From: Ophioderma brevispina
Lineage: Eukaryota > Echinodermata > Ophiuroidea > Amphilepidida > Ophiodermatidae
DNA length: 64,000 bases
Direction: 5' to 3'
Assembly: GCA_023653785.1 (NCBI GenBank)
Contig: JAMKCH010011886.1
Span: forward strand, 1 to 64,000
The translations under genes were made by a program, and so were the position numbers. Below are positions 12,195-23,531 of the stretch, piece by piece. The notes below the pieces were generated by a model that saw nothing but the letters and a program-made list of their open reading frames with translations, had not been told where the DNA came from and ran no database searches. Position 1 is the first letter of the stretch. Each line of letters starts with the position of its first letter.

Positions 12195-12450
12195 ATAGGA
12201 TGGCCTTGTTGGGGGAAGCAGAATCTTAAAGCTGCCCTCTGTTTAATTGGAAGCCATTGCAGGTGATAGAGAGCTAGTTTGTTGTGTTCTCGTTGATGGA
12301 TTTTAAGGACAAGACAAACAGACTTATTTTGGTCAATTCTCTTTTGGGAACCAAAGAGCAAGGAATTGTGGGAATCCCCCTTCACGTAACAAAACATAGA
12401 CCAATCTAATGGTGTCATTTTTTCAAATGTCCAGTCGAAACTGCTCAATC
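12195..12450 (-). pseudogene. Possible LINE C-terminal fragment
   Basis: On the minus strand the frame contains KLALYHLQWLPIKQRAALRF. This resembles the L-HWLP-x-x-R-I block that follows the RT in CR1/L2/Rex elements. Only this short motif supports the call, so confidence is low. Confidence 0.35.
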
Positions 12451-13429
12451 TTATTGTGAGCCAGCATGCAGCCTTGCATACGTTGGTGAGTGCGTGATCA
12501 TTTCTTAGTGATGAGTCTCAAGGTGACATCTGGGTTCCATGCTTCGCTGACAGATGATGACAGAATTGCAATGATGATGGCTGACGACAGTATATTTGTT
12601 ACATGAGAGTGAAGTAATGTTGCAATTGGCACTGTATTAGCTGCTGCTTCAAAGTTGCATTGTTTCTGGTTGATTAGTTTTTAAAAAAAGACAAAACTTA
12701 AAAAAAAATGCTTATTATTATTATATTATTATAAGGTACATGTACCTACGTCTGTCATCTTATTTTCATACCAGCTGTAGGATTACACTGTCTGGCCATG
12801 CCATGATTCTGTCTCCAAACACTATGATCCCGAGGGTGGGAAGCCAATACGATGTGGTGGTCAAAACACATTATAGACATTTAAAAACAAAGCTTTTAAA
12901 CCATTTAAGAACACCTAAGGGAATAATGGAGCTTATATTTGCAGTAAAGCACACATTGTTGTATATTGAGCACCACTCTTTGAATGTTTTCAGGATGAAA
13001 CGGAGCGCTTTGATCTCAGTGAATGATTTGATTTCTCTTTGGGATTTTTACCCTTAATTGACCCATTGGTCAACCAACTTGCCAGTTATCCTGCAAATAT
13101 GTGGTAAGGGCCTATTTATTTGCCAAAGTACACATTGTCACAATTTTCAAAACTGGGCAATGTTAAAAACTGAAGATATCAGCCCTACCACTTACAACCT
13201 ACTGTAATGTTTGTTGGGCCATATTTTGGTGGTATAAGAGTGCAATTCAGCCCTATTTATGGCAAAACTATGTGTCTCAAAAATTAAAACTTTTTGAGAT
13301 ATTTACCTCTAAAGTTTTATCCATGTGCATTTTCTTTTACAATGAAAAAATTTTAGCTGGATTGAATACATTTAAGTGGAATGGACCGATTTTAAGTCTT
13401 TTAATTTCTGAACTTGATTGAATGGCCTT
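12451..13429. other. No gene recognised
   Basis: AT-rich sequence with a TTATTA microsatellite near 12711-12733. A plus-strand frame at 12740-13057 has no recognisable domain. Confidence 0.4.
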
Positions 13430-13725
13430 CACCACCCAAAACCAACCCCATCTGTAAATCCATTTGAGCTATTTCACCCATTTTGATGTGAGAGCTAAAA
13501 ACGTGATTTTTGTAACCCCCATAGAGTACTGTGTAAAATTAATGTTGGTCGACCAAAATGGAGCACATTTTCGCTTATAACTTCCAAACCCAACCTCCTT
13601 TCCCCTAAGATTTCACAAGTAAATGAGAAAATAGCAGCTTTTCGTTTGATACCAAATTTTGACCACTTCCGGTAAATTGGGGTTCTGGGTACGAGGCTTA
13701 TTAGCGATCGGGCCATGGACCTTTT
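13430..13725. repeat. Dispersed repeat, copy 2 of 2 (partner 1690-2010)
   Basis: Same orientation and block order as 1690-2010, including CCATAGAGTACTGTGTAAAA and CACTTCCGGTAAA. It carries an extra segment around GTTGGTCGACCAAAATGGAG that the first copy lacks or has lost. Confidence 0.75.
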
Positions 13726-14045
13726 AAACTATTGAGAATTAAAACGTTCTAGTTTCTGCCATAAAAAAAATAGTGAAAGCAGTTATAGCAAAATAACCTA
13801 TGGCTATTATTTAAATGGCTGAACACAGAATATCACTTACATGGAAATAGAATTTCAGTTTGATCTTGCCCTCTTTTAGTTTGACTAACCCTCTGTGTTC
13901 CCATTAATTTAAAAAATAAAACACTGTCACTCATAGAAAGTTCTTATGGCAAAACTAACTTATCTCAAAGTTACATAGTTTTTGCCATGAAACAATAAGG
14001 AGATATTGAAGAGCATATGACATGTAACCTTAGAGATATACAGTA

Positions 14046-14260
14046 TTGCCAAAAATTCCAGGGAAGGGCGGCCAAGAATTCCCAATTTCAGACGTCGCCA
14101 TTGGTTTAACACGTAAAAGCGAAATCTTGACGAAAAATTCTGAATTTTTTATATGTTGTCAAGGAATATTTTCTTATTCCAAAACCATTGGAGTTGAAGT
14201 ATCAACTCCACTGGAAGGTTTATTTCTGAATTTTTTTGTATGAATAAAGAACGAGGACGT
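14046..14260. repeat. Dispersed repeat, copy 1 of 2 (partner about 21296-21435)
   Basis: Shared blocks are GCGGCCAAGAA, CGCCATTGG, TTAACAC, GACGAAAAATT, TTGTCAAGGAATATTTT and GACGAGGA-like at the end. Both copies are diverged. The class is unknown. Confidence 0.7.
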
Positions 14261-15446
14261 ATATGGGTCATTGGAACACCCATGACCGACCCACATCAAA
14301 GCACCCAAAATTGGTTTGCACTCAGTATTGCTGTAATTTCTTTTGACATTTTTGGTGAGTTGCTATAATGAATGAGGCTTGGCTGCCACCGCCTGAAAAA
14401 TACCTTCAAAATTGTAATACGCACTAGGATGTGTTATCTCAAAAGGGATACTGGCATATACAATTTTGTGCAATGAAAGCAGTGCCCCCAATTGCCCAGA
14501 AATAACTTTATCTCAAAAAGTCCACATTTTCGAGTTACGTAATTCTGCCATATAAGGACTGAATTTGTTGTAGGCAAAATGACATTTTAATGTAATGGCT
14601 AGATCGTGAAAGTTAAATGAAACACTAGCAATATCCTTTGTAGTATTTTAAGAAAATATATTTTATTTATCAATTAGTCTCAGAATGGTAAGCAGTTTCA
14701 ATGAATTGGTTTGAGTGCATCTTTGAAATACTGCATGATTAGGACTAAAATTTGCACCTTCTCATTCTCAAAATACAAAATACCCAACTTTTAAATGAGG
14801 CTTTAAAAATTATTGATGTTTTCTTAAGGGTTCTTTCAAAAACATGATTTGGAGCATCAAAGTCCTGTTTGATGTAGGAATTTAAGTTTTCCTGTAAATA
14901 AGCAACCAATGATGCACTGAAACAAAATTCATTAATCTATACACAACATTTGTCTGAGACCAGTGTTCCTTCAAAGGCCATATGGCACATAATCGCAGTG
15001 TGTTTCTGAAATTGTCCATGTGAAAAAAAAATTGTTTTCAATTTTCATTTTCAAAAATAGTACCATAGTAACATTTTTTTCAGGATTATATTTAAATTAT
15101 ATTTAAAAATCAGTGACATCAAACTGTGCTATGTTCAATTAGATTTTAAGTAATTTTAAATGCTTCTGTTTTAAAGAAAATTGACCTATATTGCACCATG
15201 CAACGTGGCTTTTAGCCATAACATGAAATCTGTATTCTACACACTGCAAAAATATATGTTGATATACAAAATGTTTGGCCCAACCCCCAAATCCTTAGAG
15301 AGAACACTGCTCGAGACACCATTTGTAAATGATACTGGGATATCCCTAAACACTTTGTTCAATTCCAATATTTCAAGAAGAAGTTTTTTGCAAATTAACT
15401 TGGCGATCCCCCTCATGAGCAACCCTCCGCTTAGGGTTACATGTTT
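14261..15446. other. No gene recognised
   Basis: AT-rich. Two overlapping opposite-strand frames at 15181-15450 are chance frames and end at the start of a MITE. Confidence 0.4.
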
Positions 15447-15805
15447 TTAAAGGCACTATCAGTGAATTTTTTATAAAACCGAAATCAAACAAATCATCAA
15501 AAATCAGATTTTTGTATTACTGTACAATACGCTACTCCTGACATATCCTGCAAATGAATAAAGGCCAGAAGCACCTAATAAGGACTAAATCGATATATTA
15601 GTCACTGTCCATATAACACTTTGTCTACAACACGTAACTTAATGGATATTCAGTAAACCTCATCATTTTCTTCGTTTTCGGTCAGTTCTTCAGTAGAAAA
15701 CAGTACCGTAAATGAGAATTCACAGACTTATCCTTCACTTTAAAGCTATTCCAGCAAATTTCAAAATTTGACTCTTTTCGGATGAATCGCTGATAGTGTC
15801 TTTAA
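15447..15805. mobile_element. TTAA-type MITE, family B, copy 1
   Basis: Starts TTAAAGGCACTATCAGTGAA and ends GCTGATAGTGTCTTTAA, giving terminal inverted repeats next to TTAA. The body is shared with 23207-23531 (AAAAATCAGATTTT, then TTCGG..GATGAATCGCTGATAGTGTC-like end). Non-coding. Confidence 0.85.
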
Positions 15806-17673
15806 GAAGGGAAACTGCTGCCATAATATACACCATGTGGTTGAAGTTAGTTGTTATACCAATACCAATAAGTTTACTTCATACCTCCTGAGATTTTTAT
15901 GGCAATAAATTATACTACTGTACCAGGTATCAGAATAGTATATCTCTCACGTCGCTTGACAAACTCAAAGCATATTGATTCCCTTAGTCACAAACCATTG
16001 TCTTACTATGTACTGATATGACATGATCAGGCTATCAAGGGGAAGGGGGGAAGTCGAGGTTGAGAAGCAAGATTTCACAGAATCGTTTTTATTTCTTTAC
16101 CAAGACATACAAATTTAATGAAATCTCATTATACAAATGCCTTTGACTTATGAGAAGAAATTGAGTACATTGCTATGGTAAATGGCTGCCATCTTGTATT
16201 ATTGAATTCTCGATTGTTGACCTATTAAAAAAGTAGCATGCCTAGACCATGGGATTTAAAGCAAAAACGGAGTGTTATTATTGAGCTATGGGCTAAACCA
16301 GAACATAATTGTACACCATTATCAGAGATTGCTTCAAAATGTAAACAAATCACTCCCCCTATTTTTCAATGGACTGGGAAAAGTCAATTTTTTGCACTAT
16401 TGTATTGGAAATTGTAGTAAAAGCCCCTGTAATTGGCTAATTAACGTAATGGCATATTTGTCAAGAAATTATGACTTTTATGCTTTCTTTGCTAATAAAA
16501 GTCAGTTTTTCAGGTCTAGAAAGTCATAAATGACTTCTTCAAAACTGCTTTAAAATGATTGTGTCTGTTTTTCACAAAGAACAGAAATATAAGGTTTTGA
16601 TATGACCCAACACTAGCAATTAGAGACAAAATGAGCATTTTGAATTTGGAAACAAATGACTGATTGTGGCTTTAATTAAACATTAACAGGGGTCATCTAC
16701 CTGTAGACTGTGTTGGAAGGAAAAAAAAATCATCATTTTACTTCAGGTCACATATTTTTTCCTAAAGTGACTAAATATAACCATTTGGTTCAGCTCATAG
16801 CTAAATAAAAGCACCCCATTTAAGTCTCTTGCTTGTTTACTTTTGGAGATATCATGATCAGAGTGACAAAATACCATGAAATTAATGATTTTAGATATGG
16901 GCCATTAAAGTTGAGGTTTGAATTACGCCATGTTTTGCAGCTCTCCATTATGTAAATTTTAATCATATATTTAAGAAGGGGTGGACCTTATATGCATGAT
17001 TCTAGCAGAATCTATGACGAAGCGAAACTCAACTCAACGCACGCGAGGATCAAATAAATGATACAACTCGAGAAAATTTTAATCTACAAATTTGACATAT
17101 TTCAAAATCAACATTAGTAAAAGATTCATGGTATGTATTTATTTAAAAATAGACATCCACAAATTTGATATTCAGAAAAAAAACCAAGAAAGGACTATGA
17201 GATTTGAAAATAAAGAAAAACAAAAGAAATGAGTCCCTTTTCCACTGACAGTTACAGACAGAAACCACACAGAAGAGCATAGTCAAGTTTCTCAACTGCA
17301 AGTATTGCATGATGTACATGCCATCTGCTTCTCATTGAAAATCTTGTACAGTCAGTACAATTTGTGCATTGAAAACAAAGCTTCTTAAAGATTCATTTGT
17401 CAACCATGGCAATGAAGGGGGAGCTCAGTGTGTATGTTTGTCCATAAATTATATATATTGTCCAATTTGGTTAAGTTTGAGCACAAGGAAAATGAAAATA
17501 TCATCATTATATAATTCAAGATTGTTGGCTACTTCACATATTGCACCTTCAACCTTATAAGAACATGGAAAATATCTTCCACAGCCATGGGGAAAAGGAT
17601 CATTAAATCTGTTGTGTTTTAAAACTGAATCATACAGCTTGTGACAGCTGTATGCTCTAGATACGGTACATGC
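15806..17673. other. No gene; includes a dispersed repeat at about 16980-17068
   Basis: The segment around TATATGCATGATTCTAGCA and CGCACGCGAGGATCAAA recurs at 52061-52150 in the same orientation. The remainder is AT-rich with no exon-like segment. Confidence 0.5.
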
Positions 17674-18062
17674 TTAAAGCGGCACTGGCACATTTTCACA
17701 AAATATAAAATTTCTTCAATTTGCTCTCAAATGATAGTCTAGGCCATTGGAAGAATAGAGATACATTTTACACATAAAAATAACATACTCAAAACAGATA
17801 GGGATGTTAATAAGAGGTTAAAGACATCCAGGTAATTTGTAGGCTAACTGTTAAGTTATCCATAACTTTAATCAACAAATGTGTATATTACATGAATATC
17901 ATAGATTCGTACTCATTGATATTAAAACCACAAAGGTCACAGGCCTGTCAAACAGGGTGCATGCCCTGGGAAACATGCATACGGTGTGCGTTTTTTTTGT
18001 GTTGAACGCCTCCAAAAATCTTGAGGGCGCACTATTTTTCAAATGTGCCAGTGTCTCTTTAA
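17674..18062. mobile_element. TTAA-type MITE, family C, inverted copy
   Basis: Starts TTAAAGCGGCACTGGCACAT and ends AAATGTGCCAGTGTCTCTTTAA-like, a clear inverted terminal pair. Internal blocks match 2168-2696 in reverse. The 76-codon frame at 17879-18109 runs across its end and is not a gene. Confidence 0.88.
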
Positions 18063-19120
18063 ACGAAAAATCCATGGTTCTATTGTCAAATTACAGGTCA
18101 TATTTCTAAATTAGGTGTATGTTATTGTCATAGTCCCAAGTTTTTTACTTACCAATGTCTCTTAAGTTTTCACCCCCTACTAGAGTGATTAGCAAGTTTT
18201 GCTGTACTTGCTAAAGAGCAGGCATATTAAGATAATTGGATCTTTATGAAATCTACTCACTTGATCTTCTCCCGGATCTTCTGTGACAAATTACTGTTTT
18301 GAAAAGCATATACTGTCTAAGAAAGTATCTGACACTAGTTTCAGTTGTGAATCTAAGCTTCATCTTTATTAATGCTTTATTAGTAACCCTTTAGGAATGT
18401 CTCCATCTCTGGTGGTTTATATGTGCAAATTGCTAACGTAAAATACAACGGTGATGCTTTGATGATCACACAATGAGGAAGCTGTAAAGTGCAATCTTTG
18501 ATCTGGTTCATATGCCAGCATCTGCCACGTTCTCCACATTCTTCATGGCCATAGGATGCACGCTTGTATCAATCACGTTCCAAACAGAATTGGACCAATA
18601 AAGGACCTTGGGGAATGCACAAAACAAGTGGAGTGTGTTTATATAAATCATACATTTCAAGCCAGTGTTCAAGTTGAAGGGGTGGGGGGGGGGTGGGAAT
18701 ATTATTTGAGTTGTTATGAAGTTGTTATTGGAATAAGGTATAGATTCAACCATATAACTTCCTTTTGATAGGTCTATGACCGCATGGGGTGCTTTATACC
18801 AATTCTCAAGGGGTTTTTTTTTTTGGTAAGCTTTTGGACCAAAATGCTTGGTAAGCGAGGGGTAAGCTAAGAATAATGTTTTTGGTTGGATTTACAATAA
18901 AAAATGTGGCCCAGTTTGATTGACCATAGTAATTTTACACAGTATTTTATGGGCAAAACAGTCTGCAATATGTGGCTTGAAACTTTACTGTTGAGTTATT
19001 GGGGTCAAGTCATTCTATCAAGGCAAAACGTCAGTTAAATCGGCCACCCTCATCTTCTATCACAGGTATTTTTGATGACACTGCTACTATTATTTTAAAG
19101 GTATATTATTTGTGTTCCAC
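18063..19120. other. No gene recognised
   Basis: Contains a G-run near 18681-18695 and a T-run near 18815, but nothing exon-like. Confidence 0.4.
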
Positions 19121-19184
19121 CTACAATGTACGGAGAAAAATCCATAGATACCCAAGGCATAATCTGGAATGGTCTGGTACAACA
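19121..19184 (-). pseudogene. Decayed SLCO exon (ALG..R region), copy 1
   Basis: Reading minus, an acceptor-like TTTGCAG is followed by sequence that aligns to the 45484-45548 exon: CCAGACCATTCCAGA, TATGCCTTGGGTATCTATGG (ALGIYG) and TTTTTC. It has one inserted base early, two missing bases after CCAGA and a lost codon near the end, and the donor GTAAGT is replaced by TAGGTG. It sits downstream of the SLCO Kazal exon at 27 kb, where this gene's own later exon would be expected. Either the gene's 3' end is broken or the true exon lies elsewhere. Confidence 0.7.
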
Positions 19185-19466
19185 TCTGCAAACACAATAA
19201 AATATCAACTTCATTCATTTCTTTTAATGATTTCAATTCATATAGAAAGATCTGATTATTTTGCAAAGCACTTACCTACAACCTGTAGATATAATGGTTC
19301 CGTTCATTAACAAGGTTGCATGTTGTAACAGCTAGTAATACACTGTAAAGATAGTACTGCCAGCATTGTCCAGTACATATCCTAATCTGATGTTGGTGGT
19401 GAGTCGTCTGAAATTGTTTTCTGCGATGCATGTACAGTTGCCATATTCCCTTTTTGACTACAAACG

Positions 19467-19503
<37 letters not shown>
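19467..19503. repeat. Poly(A) run of 37 bases
   Basis: An uninterrupted A run. Unlike the roughly 20-base runs elsewhere in the window, its two flanks are not copies of each other. Confidence 0.9.
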
Positions 19504-19505
<2 letters not shown>

Positions 19506-19790
19506 TAAGAAAACAGAATGTCATGAATGCATGCAAAAGCACGTAAGAGTTGCATAAATTACATCACTTTTGACCTTTTGTCAAATGTAAGCAAATTCTA
19601 CAGCTATGTACTTACTTTCTTTACATCATCATTTGCACATTATGTGATTTATGCTTTGCCTTAATGAGAAAACTATTTCTACTGGCTGTGAAAATAGATA
19701 AATGATGATTCTGGGAAGCCTTGTATTTGTCTGAAGTACAAGTAATTTTAAACAATTTGATTAGTAACCAGAATTTGGACCCCATAATAC

Positions 19791-19893
19791 ATACATACAT
19801 CATACATACATACATACATACATCATACATACATACATACATCATACATACATACATACATACATACATACATACATACATACATACATACAT
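19791..19893. repeat. (CATA)n microsatellite
   Basis: ATAC/CATA tetramers with regular CAT interruptions. The Met-Tyr-Val-Cys frames on both strands come from this repeat. Confidence 0.95.
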
Positions 19894-20921
19894 TGTTATA
19901 TTACCCTCAAAATTTTGATTAAAATATTATTTTCTCAATTTTATTTGAGAAAAGATTTCTCATGGGAAAAGTACTTTGTTTATGTTGAAAAGAGAATAGG
20001 GAATTCCCCTAGAGTTGTTTGTACAAGTTGCACCTGTAAGATTGCTCAATAAGGGAAGTGGGGAATTCCCCAAGATGTAAACTTAGAAACTGAGTCAACT
20101 TGTTTATGCTGTAAGCATCAAAATATGTTGAGGGATAGGTAATTCCCCCATAAAGTTATTAAATTGTGAAATTATGTAATTTTTGTGAATCTGATTTGAC
20201 AGTGCTAGGTTATGTTTATGCATGATAATGTTGTAATACCTATTTTTAGGTATTAGGAAATACTAGTTGAAATATTGTGTATATATTAAGGAGTACTTGG
20301 CCAGAAGATTGGCCAGCATCCATAGCTAGAAGTTCTAGCTAGTTTAATCTGCAATGAAGAGCAGACCTATACTTGTGCCAGGATTTATTATATTTTCAAT
20401 TCCACATGAGCAGTGTGCTATAATTATTCTACTGTCGTCTTTGTAGCCGAAAGTGCTGGGAATCAAAATAGGATTCCAAATTGTGGACAGATAGAAATCG
20501 TGGTGATTATCTTGGACTGATATACTGTGGAATATTAGTGTCATCGAGGGACTTATGTAACCTTGTCGTCTTGAACTGCTGGACAAAGTTAACTTCAGGA
20601 CTGAGAAGATTCCCATGGAATATATTACCTGAGGAGTTTTATGTGACTTTGCATACTGTCATTTGGAGTCTTCGCTGTGAGGACATATCATCGTTGAACT
20701 GCAACGCTTCTTGTGGACATTCTTGTTTACAATTAAGTATAATCTTAAATATTGTGTGTAATTTTATGTAATGTTGTTTTGGACATACCAAATTCTTGAA
20801 CCAATTACAAATCATTAAAATCTGTTATATTGTATAAAATTTAGATCACTTGTGCACAAGGCTCATTTATTTGTGTTTGAAAGGTATTTCTGACCTTAGA
20901 CGCCTACAAGACGTCATAACA
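19894..20921 (+). mobile_element. Possible solo LTR of a retrotransposon
   Basis: The segment opens TGTTATATTACCCTC and closes GACGTCATAACA, a TG..CA unit with TGTTAT/ATAACA symmetry. It holds a TATA-like box TATATATTAA at 20280-20289 and kappaB-like palindromes upstream of it. Part of the body (about 20520-20640) recurs at 39974-40090. No matching target-site duplication is clear because the left flank is microsatellite. No gag or pol lies beside it. The boundaries are tentative. Confidence 0.35.
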
Positions 20922-20931
20922 GAATACATAC

Positions 20932-21010
20932 ATAGATTTGTAAAGCGCCTATTCTTAAAGCTCTAGGCGCTATGAACATACTACAACCAAAGGCAGGTAA
21001 AAAAGGGGGA
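20932..21010. repeat. Short interspersed motif with TTTGTAAAGCGCC / GGCGCT symmetry
   Basis: The phrase ATTTGTAAAGCGCCTATTCT followed by CTCTAGGCGCTATGAA forms a small imperfect hairpin. Similar phrases are frequent in marine invertebrate genomes. No second copy was seen in this window. Confidence 0.4.
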
Positions 21011-21295
21011 AAGGTATTACCAAGCCAAAGTAATGCCTTGTTCTGAATAAGTAGATTATGATCACTTTGAAGCGAATAATAGTGATACATGAATATGCAT
21101 CATTCGTTTGTATTGTCCATCTGAAATGAGGTTATTATATAGCTCTTAAGTTGGTGTCAACAAATGATATTAATGTTCAAAAGACTAGAAATACAAAGCG
21201 GCTTACCGTCGTGAGCGGTATACACTAAAAACACGACGGTAACACTAAAATAAAAACATGAATATTGAGGGCGTAATGTACTCTCCTCGCTGGCG

Positions 21296-21435
21296 ACAGG
21301 GGAGCGCGGCCAAGAAATCCCAAATTTAGACATCGCCATTGGCTTAACACATAAAAACAAAATATTAACGAAAAATTATGAAATTAGTATAATTATGTTG
21401 TCAAGGAATATTTTTATTTGTACGAAAACAGACGA
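21296..21435. repeat. Dispersed repeat, copy 2 of 2 (partner 14046-14260)
   Basis: See blocks GCGCGGCCAAGAAATCCCAA, CATCGCCATTGGCTTAACAC and TTGTCAAGGAATATTTTTAT. Shorter than its partner in the middle. Confidence 0.7.
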
Positions 21436-21828
21436 GGATGTGCTCTTTGTATCCTCTAAAATATACATGTGTGATAGTTTACAAGGATATACACTCAATA
21501 AGTGGAAATACAAGGCGATATGAGCGGAAATTGCAGAAAATGTTTTCTAGAGGTTTGCTGGTTAACAGTTTCCTTAAATCGTTATGAGTATATTGAATCA
21601 ACAGATGTTTCGCGGTTGGAGGTGTACTATAAATAAAAAAATCTTTGAAAAGGAAAGAGCGAGCAAAGAGGAACTATCCGTAAAAATTGTTTCGCGAAGG
21701 ATAAAGTACAGAGATGCCAGTCACTCTTCTAAAAAAAACCTGAAACCTCTGATCACCCACGCAGCGAGTGGGTATACTTATGGCCGGGGGTCGAAGGGGC
21801 AGAACCACTGAAACTGCCTTGTTTAGTC

Positions 21829-22380
21829 CATAAGCCAGTCTGCCTGCATTGGAAGGCACTTGAAGCTAAGTGGACTGTTGGATCCAAACCTCAACAAAGC
21901 TCCATATCGGGCAGTTAGCAGGTCATCTAGGAGCTTCAGAGGCATAGGTCTAAACACTTGTCTGTTTTATTTTTTAGTCTATACTTGACTATCAACTTTC
22001 AGTCTATGTTACTTGAAATGGAGACAAAAAAGTCAATGTGCAAGTCTGCCTGCATGGAAGCTTGAAGCTAAGTGGACTGCTGGACCCAAACCTCAACAAA
22101 GCTACATAATGGACAGTTAGATGGTCACCTAGGAGCTTATCTGAGGCATAAATAATTCTGTCAACTTTTAGTCTATACTTGAAGCAAGGAGGTGGGAGAA
22201 AAAATAAGTCCATAAGCCAGTCTGCCTGCATGGAAGGCACTTGAAGCTAAGTGGACTGTTGGACCCAAACCTTAACAAAGCTCCATATCGGGCAGTTAGG
22301 AGGTCGCCTAGTAGTTTATCAGAGGCATGGGTCTAAACACTTGTCTGTTTTATTTTATAAGTGGAGACTAAAATTATAGA
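21829..22380. repeat. Tandem repeat, 3 copies of about 170-200 bp
   Basis: The phrases CAGTCTGCCTGCAT, CTTGAAGCTAAGTGGACTG, CCCAAACCT..AACAAAGCT and GGCAGTTAG recur with starts near 21835, 22045 and 22215. Copies 1 and 3 are the most alike; copy 2 lacks the TAAACACTTGTCTGTTTTAT block. No coding signal. Confidence 0.85.
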
Positions 22381-23206
22381 GTAACGTGATAGTGATGCAT
22401 TTTAATACCTTCAGAAAAGTATTGGTCACTTACTATTTCAACCCAACTGTAGTAATATGAGAAGAAAACAAAGATATTTAAAGTGTAGAAATAAAATAAA
22501 ACTGCCGCGATCGTTAATCATAAAACAGTCTCTTACACAATAATAACACTGCGCTTGATGACAAGGGGCTATCAATAGAAAGGCACACAATCAAATGCTG
22601 GCATCAGTGAAAATCGTCGGGAATGTAAGTCGGGTTTTTATTCACTTGATTTTGCTTCCGATTTGTGAAGTTTCCTGGTCACTTTTTAAGAAAAATTCTC
22701 ATTCAAAGGGTGGGATTATTATGGATAAAATGTCAGAACTTTATTGGTCAAATATTTAAGGACTTTTCTGGCAAATTATTTCACTTTTTCCGATCTATTT
22801 TCTTTATTTTTTTTGAAGTCGCTAAATATATTCAGAAAACGTATTCAGCTGTTTTTAGCACTTTTAATTACTCGAAAAAAGGAAAAATACGGCAAATTAT
22901 ACTAGTCGGCAGGTATACAATACGCTACATTTATTTCTACAAAAAATCCCTAACATGAAGCCCTTGATTTCCGGTTTTCTTCATATTTAATCCTTCAAAA
23001 ATATAACCGGAAAATCCCGATTCTTTTTCTTGTAGATTTAAAAAATCGGAATTCCAGGAAAAACCCGAAGACTGGCATCTCTGAAAGTAAGATGATCGTA
23101 GACCAGTCAGGGCAATTTCAACAGCTACCCTTATTACGTTTCTTTTATTGACAATAACGGTTTCAATTTTGTTTTAAAACCGTTTAAAAAGTTGTACGAA
23201 TTTGAA
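22381..23206. other. No gene recognised
   Basis: AT-rich. A plus frame at 22665-22958 is a low-complexity Phe/Ile/Lys frame without a domain. Confidence 0.45.
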
Positions 23207-23531
23207 TTAAAGTCACTATCAGTGATTTGCTCAACCAGAAAATCGAAAAAAAGTCAAAAATCAGATTTTGGCATGTTCGTAACAAGTGTAGTTATGCTAA
23301 TATACCCCACAAGTTACGGGTCCAAAATCAACCCTAACAAGGACAAAATCAGATATTCTAGTCATTACTCTCCGTACAGACACTTACTTCAACACGTAAA
23401 TTGATGGAGATTCATATCTTTGGACACTGTTGTTTTCTTCCTTTTCTATCAGTTTTTCGTTTAGAAAAAATAACTTTAAAATATTTAAAATATGTTTACT
23501 CTTTCGGGTGGATTACTGATAGTGTCTTTAA
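23207..23531. mobile_element. TTAA-type MITE, family B, copy 2
   Basis: Starts TTAAAGTCACTATCAGTGAT and ends ACTGATAGTGTCTTTAA. Internal similarity to 15447-15805 includes TCAAAAATCAGATTTT and the AACACGTAA block. Same orientation as copy 1. Confidence 0.87.

Noticed and set aside
19467..19503. Poly(A) run as another filler junction
   Set aside because: It is 37 bases long and the flanks are not duplicates.
19621..19918. Met-Tyr-Val-Cys and Tyr-Ile-His-Thr repeat proteins on both strands
   Set aside because: Direct product of the CATA microsatellite.
20344..20616. Minus frame with HCSCGIENI, considered as the missing SLCO exon after the Kazal domain
   Set aside because: No acceptor gives the required phase 0 without a stop, and the residues after CSC do not match OATPs.
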